In this document: piece after piece, positions 50,355 through 61,345 of the stretch | Layout of the letters: each line of letters opens with the position of its first letter | Numbering within the stretch: position 1 is the stretch's first letter | Assembly: GCA_947359465.1 (NCBI GenBank) | Contig: OX375881.1 | Coordinates: 29,553,742-29,617,741, forward strand | Direction: 5' to 3' | Length of the DNA: 64,000 nt | DNA from: Metellina segmentata | Taxonomy: Eukaryota; Arthropoda; Arachnida; Araneae; Tetragnathidae | Made by a program: the position numbers and the translations under genes | Notes under the pieces: model-generated | What the model was told of the DNA's origin: nothing | The model's input: only the letters and a program-made list of their open reading frames with translations | Databases searched by the model: none

Positions 50355-50781
50355 TGTCAATAGCGCACAGTAAACACTTAACAGTCGGAGTTTGAATCAG
50401 AGGCAAGACCGATTCAAGACAGTTGCCATTCTTAGAAAACCAAATACTAATTAAATTTTAAAATGTTCTAGATTAAATTTTAAAAATCGGGCTGGACTAT
50501 AAAATTACAAAAAATTAGTGTCAATAGCGCTCAGTAAACACATAACAGTCAAAGTTTGAATCAGAGGCAAGACCGATTCAAGACTGTTGCCATTCTTAGA
50601 AAACCAAATAATAATTAAATTTTAAAATGTTTTAGATTAAATTTTAAAAATCGGGCTGGACTATAAAATTACAAAAAATTAGGACTACATGTGTGCCAAA
50701 TTTCATTATTGTAAATGCCATAAATTCGTTAGGACACTGTGAACACGCACACACAAAAACTTCATTTTATAATAGTAGAGA
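50355..50781 (-). mobile_element. Helitron-like element with internal 163-bp tandem duplication
   Basis: On the minus strand it begins at 50,781 as TCTCTACTATTATAAAATG, preceded by A. It carries 'aataatgaaatttggcacac' as in the 1.2 and 22.7 kb copies. Two copies of a ~163-bp segment ('gtgtcaatagcgc' at about 50,355 and 50,518, each followed by 'agaggcaagaccgattcaag') are nearly identical, so the duplication is recent. Confidence 0.65.
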
Positions 50782-51074
50782 TAGCCTGATAAGTATACCA
50801 GGTTTAAACTTATGATTTTTTTTCATTCATTATATTCATGGATTAAAAATATATTGTATGGGATTTTTTATGCCTTTTAGAGAAAATTTCCCTTCACGTC
50901 CGAATAATATTCCCCATGAGGTCATCACCGAGAAATTTACATCTCTAATTGGGACTAGGAACAAAACATTCCTAGTAGATGCATTCGAATCTGGATCAGC
51001 ATCCCAGTGCAGTATTATATTGAAAGTCTGCTCGAAAATATTTATGACGGATGGGCTCTGGTTCTGGCCATTTG

Positions 51075-51215
51075 TTTCCGCGTCTCCCCGAGGCCGGAGG
51101 AGTCCCGCGGCGCGGCTCGTCAGGCCGCGGCGGCCGCCGGGTGAGAGCGCCGCCCCACTGCGAGAGCCCCGCGCTCTCTCCCAGAGGTATTTTACGATCT
51201 CGAGCACCCGCGTGC
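51075..51215. other. Short CpG-rich block
   Basis: About 140 bp of very high GC and CpG ('gcggcgcggctcgtc', 'ccgcggcggccgccgggtg') in an AT-rich intron. Open frames cross it on both strands because of the composition, with no recognisable product. It adjoins the 51.2-52.2 kb tandem array and could be part of that unit or a small CpG island of an unidentified transcript. Confidence 0.5.
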
Positions 51216-51224
51216 GCCTCAGCT

Positions 51225-52200
51225 TTTGGAGTGGCTGCTAATTCTTCCGTCATTATATGCACGTCTCGCTACCGTGCCGCCTGCTTCGCCATTGGATTTG
51301 AGACGTGCGGTTTTTTTTTCTTTTTGCCGTGTTTGGTTGACGTGTTCCCCATATCTTGGAGTTTGTCTTCGAAAGTTTGCGTTTGACTGAGGGGTTTTTC
51401 TCTGAAGCTGGATACAGGGGGCGCTAGTGTTTTGGTTGCCTCTTGCGGCGTTGTTTGGCGTGTCGGAAAGTCGGCTGTGTTTGGAATTAACGCCAAACAT
51501 AGTTGAGGCTGCGGTAAATCAAAGAATGGAGTTTTTTCTTTCGGTAGTTACTCTCGCAGAGGTAGATAGGTGAAGTGATCTTCATGGTGGTGGCTCAGGT
51601 TTTGGAGTGGCTGCTAATTCTTCCATCCTTATATGCACGTCTCGCTACCGTGCTGTGTTTTGTTGAATTGCTACCCCGACCTTAGAGTTCGTCTTGGAAA
51701 GTTTGCGCACGACGGAAGGGTTTTTCTCTGAAGCTGTATACAGGGGGCGCTAGTGTTTTGGTTGCCTCTTTGGCATGTCGTAAAGTCAGCTGTGTTTGGA
51801 ATTAACGCCAAACATAGTTGAGGCTGCGGTAAATCAAAGACGGAAGTTTTTTCTTCCGCTAGTTACTTTCGCTAGATGTAGGAAGGTGAAGTGATCTTCA
51901 TGGGGTGGCTGGGGTTTTGGAGTTGCTGCTAATTCTTCCATCATTATATGCACGTCTCGCTACCGTGCTGTGTTTTGTTGAATTGCTACCCCGAACTTAG
52001 AGTTCGTCTTGGAAAGTTTGATCACTACGGAAGGGTTTTTCTGTTAAGCTGGATACAGGGGCGCTAGTGTTTAGGTTGGCTCTTGTGGCGTTATGTGGTA
52101 TGTCGGAGAGTCGGCTGTGTTTGGAATGAACGCCACGACGAAGATAAGTATTTTGTTGCCGCTATTTACTTTCGCAGAGGTAAGTACTTGACACTATCCT
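51225..52200 (+). repeat. Tandem array, ~315-376-bp unit, 3 copies
   Basis: 'ttttggagtggctgctaatt' starts units at 51,225, 51,601 and 51,916. Shared text includes 'atatgcacgtctcgctaccg', 'gcgctagtgttt' and, in units 1 and 2, the self-complementary TGTTTGG-aattaacg-CCAAACA. Unit 3 is the most diverged. Confidence 0.85.
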
Positions 52201-52209
52201 CCATGTGGC

Positions 52210-52365
52210 TGCCTCGACGAAATATTTCGTCACTAGCAAAACTAGCCACATCTTAATGAAAGAGATCTAGTTGGAAGAAAATTAACCAGATCTTGATCTC
52301 GTCATCATCAAAAAGTTGGCAATATCTTGACGGACGAGATATCTCGTCGAAACAAACCACTTGGG
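52210..52365 (+). repeat. GACGAGATATCTCGTC palindromic repeat, copy 3
   Basis: GACGAAATATTTCGTC (52,216-52,231) and the exact palindrome (52,333-52,348) flank 'taaccagatcttgatctcgt' and 'ttggcaatatcttga', as in copy 1. The right border 'gaaacaaaccacttggga' resembles copy 4. It abuts the tandem array at 51.2-52.2 kb. Confidence 0.75.
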
Positions 52366-52655
52366 AAGATTATCGTCGCCCTGAAGCAACAGTAGCTATT
52401 GGCGACGGACTGTTTTTAATAGCTTACTAAAAATGCATTCCAACGTTTTATTACTTCCATGATGTATTAACAGAAGGACATTGTCCCTTTTAGAGATTGC
52501 ATTACTTTCATTGTCTTGATTAATGGACAAAACTCACAATCAGCTAATTTGGGAACTGACCCCGTTTCCTACCAAAGTACAGATACATTGTGAATTGTGA
52601 ATGATACATTTTCAATAAATTTCTGCTTGATTTCTGCAATCAATAAATTATAATA

Positions 52656-52824
52656 CACTAGCAACTTGCGAGTTAGCTGCGCAGGTTCGATTTCTCTCAT
52701 GTTCAATTCCTCCCTGGTTGTATTATTGTGTCAGAAAAACTTTCTTTGTGCGTGTATGTCCATTACTTGACATTGTCTTTGTTTTGGCGCAGCGTGGCCA
52801 AATATTAGTTTGGCCCAACTAACC
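52656..52824 (+). repeat. Type B SINE
   Basis: 'gcaacttgcgagttagctgc', the B-box-like 'aggttcgatttct', 'gtatgtccattacttgacat' and the tail 'ttggcgcagcgtggccaaat' ending 'ccaactaacc'. Confidence 0.75.
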
Positions 52825-52914
52825 TGAAAAATGGCATTTTAAATTGAAAATTCTCGAATTTTCTACAAATTTTAGTGTTTGGAGAATATTTTCTGCTAAT
52901 AACTACTTGATGTT

Positions 52915-52993
52915 TGAAACTTTCCTTGTACGCTTATCTCTTTACTTTTCGCATGTCGGCGAAGTTTGACCTTTGCCCCCAAAAAACCTAACC
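52915..52993 (+). repeat. Type B/C SINE tail fragment
   Basis: 'actttccttgtacgcttatc' to 'gacctttgcccccaaaaaac'. Confidence 0.55.
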
Positions 52994-53056
52994 CATTCAC
53001 CATTAGTTATGACACAAATTTTCATCATTGGTTTAATAAATTATATTTAGTTTTTA

Positions 53057-53147
53057 TCACCTGACTTGTGATTCACATATAGACGATGTTTGTCGCAGCG
53101 TGGCCAGATCTGACCCTTGCACCTTGAAAAAACCAACCGACCCACCA
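53057..53147 (+). repeat. Type B/C SINE tail fragment
   Basis: 'gtcgcagcgtggccagatct', 'gacccttgcaccttg', then 'aaccaaccgaccca'. Third tail in 500 bp, suggesting repeated insertion at or near older tails. Confidence 0.6.
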
Positions 53148-54066
53148 AACTTCCGTTCTCTGCCATTTTCCAGTTGCTAGCTCAATTTAAAAATCGAAAG
53201 TTGTGAGATATGTAGCGATTATATCGCTTGAGGACCTGTCCAGTTAGGAAGCAGCGACAAGTGCCGTCTTTCAGTTCCTCGCTATGTCTCAGCGCAGTTT
53301 CGCACGCTCCTGCTTTCGATGGCTAATTGTGTTCTCAGCTGAAAGAAGCCCATCATTGCTTTCAGTCACTCGTACATGGGGCTTGAAAGAAGTCCGTCAC
53401 TAAATGCATCTCAAACTGTTAACGGAAGAACGAGCTGCTATCTTCCGAGTATTCCGGATATTTGATCACACACTTTCAACTATTATTGATAAAAAAAATC
53501 AAAATAATAATAATAAAAAAACTGCCTGAAGTGATAATACTTCTATCTCAACTTCACACCCACGTGAGTATAACCTCTAAAACTTGCGTCAGCACTTGTG
53601 TATGTTTGAACTTGAGATAACAACATTTGGCGTGTTTTCTTTGTTATTATTTAAAAAAAAGTTGTTTTTTTCCTCTTCGTCATCGCCGATGTCAGATTAA
53701 TGTTATCGCCATTTCGGGACAGCGGTCAAGTGGCTTAGGGACAGGGAAACGTTTAAGTTCTGGATTTGGACGTTCAGTATGCAAAGGGTTTTCTAATGGG
53801 CTGTAATGACGTCGTACCCGGAAAACGCTGTCACGACCCAAAGTATGCAAATTTCCGAGACAGAAAAGTACAAATTGCTTTGCAATAAATTGTAGAGTAG
53901 TTATTTTTGCAACTGATTGGTTGTTTTATGGGGTTAGGGCCATATTTTTGGTTAATTTGCGCCAAACACAACGTCAAGTAAAAAATATTGTGAATGGAAA
54001 AATGAGGGATTGAGGAATAGGGTAGTGGGACGAAAGCATAGCGCTTGGGAATCCCGGGAATGAGAT

Positions 54067-54448
54067 CCAAAGACAGTAAACCAAATGTTTACCAAAGACA
54101 GTACACGAAATGTTTAGCAAAGACAATAAACCAAATGTTTACCAAAGACAGTAAACCAAATGTTTACCAAAGACAGTAAACCAAATGCTTACCAAAAACA
54201 GTAAACCAAATGCTTACCAAAGACAGTAAACCAAATGCTTACCAAAGACAGTAAACCAAATGCTTACCAAAGACAGTAAACCAAATGCTTACCAAAGACA
54301 GTAAACCAAATGCTTACCAAAGACAGTAAACCAAATGCTTACCAAAGACAGTAAACCAAATGCTTACCAAAGACAGTAAACCAAATGCTTATCAAAGACA
54401 GTAAACCAAATGCTTATCAAAGACAGTAAACCAAATGTTTACCAAAGA
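54067..54448 (+). repeat. 25-bp minisatellite, about 15 copies
   Basis: The unit is AGACAGTAAACCAAATGCTT plus ACCAA. The central copies are identical, while edge copies have GTTT for GCTT or small changes (gtacacg, tagcaa, aaaaaca). Homogeneous centre and diverged edges indicate recent expansion by slippage or unequal exchange. Confidence 0.95.
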
Positions 54449-56204
54449 GATCAACCCCATGAGAAAAGAAAACTCTCGGCTATCTTGGGGTTGGGATGGA
54501 GGTATACCCCATGAGAGATAATGAGACAATGGACTTTCAAAACAAACTTCAGGAGCTGTGATCCGATTGTTATAAAATTTCAGACTGTTTTTACTAAAAC
54601 GCTTTTATTTTAAGTTGGGACCAAAATATTAAGTTGTGGAGACAGAATATGTGGTCAAAATGTTTGATAAATTAGCAAAAATTGATAGGTCCTGCGCATT
54701 AATTTCCCCATGTATTGTCACATTATTTTAATTCACATTATAGTTTCTGTTCATTAACTCCGTTGGGCAAGTAAATATCTGAATTGCAAAGCTAAAAACT
54801 GTTATTGAAGCAGCGAAATTTCGAAGCTTTGGAAGCATGATGAATTTATACAACAGATTACAGGGAATGCCTCAATTTTTTTAAAGCGGAATCAAGAAAA
54901 AACTAAGGGAAGAGCGGTTTGAAATCAAAAGAACGTAAAAAAAATCTCAATCGACGAACACGGTCTTGTAGATCTACCATACTTTTTTCATATTGTTTGT
55001 GTAACTCCATCAGAATTTATCGTTATTTTCAAATAATTTTTTCTTTTATAAAGTTTGATATTAACATTTGAACCAGAAATCGTAAGTCCACTGTCCCCTT
55101 AAAGGAAGAAAGCACTGCGTTCTCATCCTTACTGCACATTTAAAAATTATGTTGTCTTTTTTTTCATTTGAGTTCACCATACCTACCAATGGGTACGTTC
55201 ATTGAACACCGAATGAACGTATCCATTCTGAAGTAAACAATCGGTCGCCGACCTCCAAAACGGGCTTCGTTTTTTCAAGCTTTACAAAGACAAAAATGCA
55301 TTATTACGTGCATCGTTACCGTTACTTTGATTGTGAAGTATGAGGGATTCAAGCTGGAATTCACTGAAATCGTACCGGGAATACCTGTCTTTTTTATATA
55401 TATCCCCTCCGTGCCAGCAGTTCGGGTAGAAAAGGCCCATAAATTCCGTCCGGTGTCGAACCGGGGGTATTCATTTTGACATATTAACCAGGTTAACGAT
55501 ATCTACTGGAATCGAGTATTGAGAGACATCGAACTTTATCTTTGTCTCGCCGATCCGGACAGTTTGGTTGAAATGCACGTTAGAATTTTATTTCTGACTT
55601 CGACAGGTATGTGGTGTACCTGCGTTTGTTGTAGTCTTGTTTTAACGTCGTAATTTATAAAGTCCGTGTGGAGTTTCTAGAATACCGAGTCCTTAAAACT
55701 AGCATGTGCAGTCAGAAACAATTTGAAGTTTCTGTTTCTAAAGATGCAATTTTCATCGTTCATAGGCTTGGCATGTTTTAAATTTCAAAGATACGGTATC
55801 GCTCTCTTTTTATAGCGATCGGTTTTGTTACAAGAAGTGGTTGTTTTATTGTACAAATCCCTACCTTCGTAAGAAAAGGACCAATGTTCATTTTGAAAGT
55901 TTAGGATAACACCTTATTTGATAATTTTTATTTTTAAAATTTTTCGTGCAAAGAATACTTTTTTAATGTTGTGATTCTTTCATAATAAGGAATGTTTTCG
56001 GGGTACACACATTGGCACGTTTTTCTGTTATAACTTACCGTGAAGTGATTCGTGGACATAATTCCAAACAATAGAATTTGGACACTGGCCTTTTTTTTAC
56101 CACCAAAGTACAGAAATACTCGGGCGATTTCAAGGAAAAATTTATCGAATCAACTGAACTGGAATATTATTTGCCTTTAAAACGAATCCTTTGATCCTTT
56201 TATT
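54449..56204. other. Unremarkable intron sequence
   Basis: No recognised repeat family or coding segment. Confidence 0.5.
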
Positions 56205-56570
56205 TTTCACTACACATCGATTAGTTTACTTATTTGTGTATTTTTTTCATTATTATATTTTTTTGTTTGGTAAATGGGAGAGAGTGCTTAAATTTAATTA
56301 TTAGTTGCTTTTTATACACATAATTTTTTCATACACAATTATTGGTTCTATGCATGTATTTTCATGTATGATATAAATTACAAATAATAAATAATATGTG
56401 TTGCATATATGTTTCAAATTTGTAATTAAATATTTGAATTAATGATCTATGCGTGTTATTAAAGCCGATTTCTCAAATATTTGCTTGACTACGGAAAAAA
56501 TCTTAAAACTACTGATTTTATTCCTTGGTACTACGGAAAACGTCCATCGCAAATTGGCATTTCTTGACTC
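56205..56570. mobile_element. MITE-like element, second copy, left end missing
   Basis: Collinear with 4,985-5,340 ('gattagtttacttatttgtg', 'gagagtgcttaaatttaa', 'tcttaaaactactgatttta', ending 'aaattggcat'). The GATGCCAAC left end is not present. Confidence 0.65.
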
Positions 56571-56779
56571 GTCGAGGCAAAACCTTGTTATTCTCCAAAG
56601 GAGAATGAATATCCAAGTAGGAAAAACATTGTCCCTTGCCCCGAACTGGTGACTGACTGGTTTTTGCACTCGAGGCTACAGGGCAGTACTCGAAGATAAA
56701 CCACCAGGAAAGTTAGAATATATTGGACCAACTTGCTTTTTATTGTTCGTAGTGAACGGTTCGACATCTTTAACTTTCC

Positions 56780-56966
56780 TTCGGTGCATTCCTAATTTTC
56801 TGTCACTAAAACTTTCCCTGCTGTATGCCGTCATCAACAGCCCCTGTGTTACTCTAGTACGACGTTAATTAAAATTACCTTACCTTGCTGTATGCATGTT
56901 TTACCACACGCTGTTTGCCTTGCAGCCTGGCCAATGTGGCCCTTGCGCCATAAAACCCCCAAATAA
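56780..56966 (+). repeat. Type B SINE split by a type A insertion
   Basis: 'cactaaaactttccctgctg' precedes the insertion. After it come 'gtatgcatgttttaccac', 'ttgcagcctggccaatgtgg' and 'cccttgcgccataaaacccc'. The interrupting type A piece is listed separately. Confidence 0.7.
56829..56885 (+). repeat. Type A SINE 3' piece with target duplication
   Basis: A 57-bp 3'-end fragment ('cccctgtgttactctagtac', 'gacgttaattaaaattacc') lies between exact direct repeats TGCTGTATGC at 56,819-56,828 and 56,886-56,895. This gives both borders and shows that the A family's 3' end is retroposed with 5' truncation. Confidence 0.8.
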
Positions 56967-58929
56967 TCAACAAACCACCTTTCGCAAGGAACCTGTAGGG
57001 AACGCAACATATCGATCCAAGGTATTAAACGATGGAGTGACCAACGTATTCCTTATACCAAAATATATTGCGGGATAGATTATTACATCCATCTGGTGAA
57101 GCGTCTGGGCTAGGAACGCCAAACTGCTCGTCCACTTGCCATTGTATCTTCGTTGTCTGCTGCTGCATTGGATCACTTGATTACTGAGTATGCATTGTCA
57201 TTGACAAGTTTGCATCGGTATCAAATGAGATTTGTCATTCCATATTTAACATTAATTAGCTTATGTATCAGACTGCACTACGCATATATACATAATCCAT
57301 TTACAGGACCATGTTTCACTTCATTAAAATGTATTTTTTTTTAAATATTGCAGAGGTACCTAAATACATCTATTAACCCTCACATGCGAGGTAGAGCGTA
57401 GAAAAAAGGGTGTTGTGTCCACAACATAAACCATAGTTTTGACGAGAATACTCGGGCCTGATGTTGAAGTATATTTATTTAAATTGTATTCAATTATCAC
57501 CAGGTTCTCTCTTTGCACGATTGTTGTCGAATATTAGTCGTAGGTAGTTCGTTAGTTTTGTTGGAGTTAAGAGAGCAATAAAATCCTTATCAAGTATTTC
57601 ATAAAATAGATCCTCATTTATTTATGTAAAGTGACTAGATTACATGGTATTCTTAAAAGTATAAACTTTTAAAATTATACAAATAGGTGTACTTCACCAG
57701 GCCCGTAGACTTTAGAAAAAGAGAGGATTCACACACTGCCATCCTATATATATTTCATATAGAGATAGATGACGTAGTAACCAATCATAGCCTGAAGTGG
57801 TCGGGACTAAGAGTGATACGATTGATTGTTCTTGTTTATAAACATCTAAAATATACTATAACAAGTTTTCGCATGACACCACTTTCACAGTCCTCACTCC
57901 ACGCAATCCTAAGTTACACTGGCCCAAAGCGCGCCCAGCACCGTTACATTACACCGTTATTACAGGTTCGAAGGTCATGTCAGATTCGGACGTCGTTCGT
58001 CTACACGACGCTATATTTATCTTCGTGACGTTTCTGAACTCATGAGACAAAAATGCAAATTTTGCAGTCGATAGGTGCATTAAATGAATTGAGCTTGATC
58101 TTAGGTACTGTTCTAAGTTTAATTTTTGGCGGACTGATTGTGTGGTGTTCTCTCCAAACGTTTCTTGCGGAGACCAGAGTAAAAAGAAACTTGTTATTTC
58201 CCTTTACGAATTGGTTTTAAAACGCCTCGATGAGTAGTGGGTGAATTATTTTTAACCTGATTTTTACGAGGTTAAAATCGGCGTGTTCTTTATCATCGTT
58301 CTCTTTTTAATGGGAAAGTTATCCTCCCTCCCTCCTCTCGCATTCTCTTAGCTGCTTATCTCCTGCTAGAGTATGTGCGAGAAAATATTATCTCTATCTA
58401 TTTAAGCAGATAAGATGGCATAAGCTTGCCCTCCTCAAACGTTATCTCTATGTTGACTTTTCTACACTCGCCTATATATAAGTTTGAAGATGTTAGAAAT
58501 AAAATAATAAAAAGTTCATGATAAATGCTACGTACGTTCCCATATCTTTGAACTCTGACGGGGGAAAAAAACGAATGGGGAGGTTTACTATTTGCTTGAA
58601 TTAGCCTTGTTTGATCCTCCATTTCTTTCTTGCGTCTTCATAAAAAAAAGTTATCCTTGTTTCGATGGACGAATTATACAAATCTATCATCTGTATACGT
58701 TTGGAATAGCAAGTGATATGAGCTTTAGCGATAGCTCTGTATCAAGTTGCTTTGGGGAGCAAACGAAAGTGCATTGGTGCGTTAATTAATATTTTTTATA
58801 ATTGATTTTGAGTTTTTTTCAACAATTTTTGTTTTTTTAACGACGTTACTCCCATTCAAAAGTTATTATTTTTATATTTGACGGAATTTGTTTATCTATT
58901 TCTCCTTTGGGAATGCGGCCCTCACATAT

Positions 58930-58983
58930 GTGCTACAATAGTCCGTTGTGTTACTCCAGTGCGACTTAATTCAGCTACCAACC
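58930..58983 (+). repeat. Type A SINE 3' end only
   Basis: 'agtccgttgtgttactccag' and 'tgcgacttaattcagctacc'. Confidence 0.65.
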
Positions 58984-59689
58984 TTCTGCCCCTTTATTTC
59001 CATCGCGAGGGATACTTGATTGAAAGATAAGAGATCTGTTATCTGCGTTGTGCTCTGATAGCTATAGGGTGGACCTTAGGGATCTTTCCTAGCTGTTTTA
59101 TTCATTGCAATGCACAAGGTGGTCGAGAGTTAACAGATCATATCTTGAACTATTTAAAATTCTATTAACGTCGTTGTGTGTGTGGTAAACTAAGTCTTAC
59201 TTTGATACACGAGGAAATGGAATCAATTTCCACACCAAAATGTATCCATACTGAATAAGCAATGAGGTACTGAATTCCGTACGGACTAGAACCCCCATCC
59301 ATTGTCATGGGTGTGCAGCTGAGTGCGAGAAAAGTAAATTAAAATTTAATTTAAGCGTTTTGTCAGGAGACCTAAGTTTGGTCATTTTAGGTTGAGGACT
59401 TGCATGATGCACATACAAGTATCTCATACCTGATAACGTTAGAAAACAGTAAAACAATCAGTTGATTGAATTATCATATTGTTACCTAGTGTTAAGAAAC
59501 TTATAACCGTGAATCCAAAATGACCAAGACTTGGAGAAGCTACTTCCTTCGACTGTCACGACAGATTTACCTTGTGAGGAACTTGGTCATGTAATCAGTA
59601 TTTTATAGTGTGTGGCTTGGGATTTCAAGTTCACTTGCTATTGGAATTGGTTTAAAACATACTTTAAAAAACTGGTTTCTAGGCTTTAA

Positions 59690-59868
59690 ATTAAGAATAC
59701 CAAGCTTTCCAAAGCATTGGATTCGATTCCTCATTGGGGGGAGGGTATTTATCTCTTCTAAGTCGTTAAAATCTGTCATTGGATGTGTATGTCCATTTAC
59801 ATAACTTTGCGTTTGGCTCAACTTAGCCAAATATGGCTTCTGTGCCATAAAACCCAAACCAAACGGAA
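59690..59868 (+). repeat. Type B SINE
   Basis: B-box-like 'ggattcgattcctcattggg', 'gtgtatgtccatttacataa' and the tail 'tgcgtttggctcaacttagc' to 'gccataaaacccaaacc'. Confidence 0.75.
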
Positions 59869-59937
59869 GCATTGTGTGCTCAATTGATTTAACTGAACTT
59901 TTTGACTACGTCTTTAGGTATAACAAGCTCGATTCGA

Positions 59938-60100
59938 AAAACTTTCAAGGTACAACTGCTGTAAAGTGTAAATACCGTAGTCTAAAATCTTTCTTGGCGC
60001 GATTCTTATAACTTTCAAGGTATAACTTTCAGGTATTGGTTTTTGTCTTAATTCTTGGCGCGATCATGGTACAACTGCTGTGCCGGCCGTAGTCTAAAGG
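59938..60100 (+). repeat. Imperfect ~120-bp tandem duplication
   Basis: 'gtacaactgctgt' with downstream 'cgtagtctaaa' occurs near 59,950 and 60,069. 'cttggcgcgat' occurs near 59,993 and 60,054. 'aactttcaaggta' occurs twice. Confidence 0.65.
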
Positions 60101-60199
60101 TTAATCAATATGTTATAGTGCTTAGTATGGAATTTAGAAATGATTCTCTCTCCCTTTTGATTGGAATTTGGTCTTAAACGATGCTTTAACCTTCCTGTT

Positions 60200-60345
60200 C
60201 GTTCTCTACGAGGTATCTCGTCATTACGAGAATACTGATGTCATCATCAAAAGGTCGACATCAGCTTTATACCTCGCCATTCGTTTAACTGGTCAGATGA
60301 TATTGGACGAGATATCTCGTCGAAACCACTTGGAGGGAATGTCCT
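60200..60345 (+). repeat. GACGAGATATCTCGTC palindromic repeat, copy 4
   Basis: The exact palindrome at 60,306-60,321 is followed by 'gaaaccacttggaggga', matching the right side of copies 1 and 3. A variant 'acgaggtatctcgtc' lies near 60,208-60,222. The middle is rearranged relative to the other copies. Confidence 0.7.
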
Positions 60346-60954
60346 AAATCCACTGTTTTTCGAAACCCGAACACCAAACTTCCGAAAGCATTGTGCGGCC
60401 AGCATGTCGTGCAAATTCCACCCGTAGGCCTTCACCGAGTTTGATATCGAGGCATTGTGTGAGCTATGGGCCAGTTGATCCTGTCCATCGATTTGTCAAG
60501 TCTCGCCCTTCGCTTCCCCTAACCCAAAGCTAATCTCTCAATATTGACTGAGTCGCCCCGGAGCGTTCGGGGGATCAGTGTGCAACCCCCCCCCTGCACT
60601 GAATACGTCTGATTGTGTTTCCTAGGGTAATGCTGGGATTTCGCTGTGTAAACAAATGAGCCTGATACTAGGAACACCTGGGGTCCCCGGACTTACGAAT
60701 CCGGCAGGACGGGCTGAAGAGACAATGCTTAAACTAAGCCCAACTGCAATCAAGAGTTCTCTCCCCGTTCCTGGGTTTGTGTCGGAGAAAAAAAGGAGTT
60801 TTTGAATGCGGGTGCCGTTTCTTGTGTGGTTGTGGAGTGAAAAAAAAAAGGTTTTCAATCTGGGGTTTTTGGAGGGGGTTAAATTTTGGACGGAATTAAT
60901 CGATTCAAATGTTGGGGGTTATCTTTTGTGTTTGTCATCTTTTGCATGGAAAAT

Positions 60955-61105
60955 CGGAACCCCGAGTGATCTGAATTTCGGACCTCCCTTCTGTTTTACC
61001 CTATCTTACCCTTCTGGTTTCCCCCCCCCCCGTCCTTCGTTGTTGTCTTGTGTTTGGCGCAGCTTGGCCAAATATGCATAAAACCCTAGACCAACCAACC
61101 ATTCT
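60955..61105 (+). repeat. Type C SINE, diverged
   Basis: 'accccgagtgatctgaattt', a poly-C run, and a well kept tail 'gtgtttggcgcagcttggcc' with 'ccaaccaacc' at the end. Confidence 0.65.
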
Positions 61106-61169
61106 GAGGTGTCGGATTGGCGACGACGACATTTTCCAGGTCTGAGTTTCTGTCATTTTCTAACTTGGA

Positions 61170-61345
61170 ATGGTTGATTTGGATCTTATGGTGTAAGGGT
61201 CATATCTGGCCAAGCTACTACAGTCAATTAAAGTGAATGTACACGTGCACAATGTTTTACCGATATAGAAGATATACTCGGAGAGAAATCGAACCTTACA
61301 GGTTTCGAACCTGCGCCATCTACAACTCCACGGTTGGCGCACAAC
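61170..61345 (-). repeat. Type B SINE
   Basis: On the minus strand a tRNA-like head ('gttgtagatggcgcaggttc') is followed by the body and the tail 'agcttggccagatatgaccc'. Confidence 0.7.

Noticed and set aside
50836..51386. Overlapping ORFs around the GC-rich block as coding sequence
   Set aside because: Frames open on both strands at once because of GC content, and the peptides are low-complexity R/P/G-rich with no recognisable domain.
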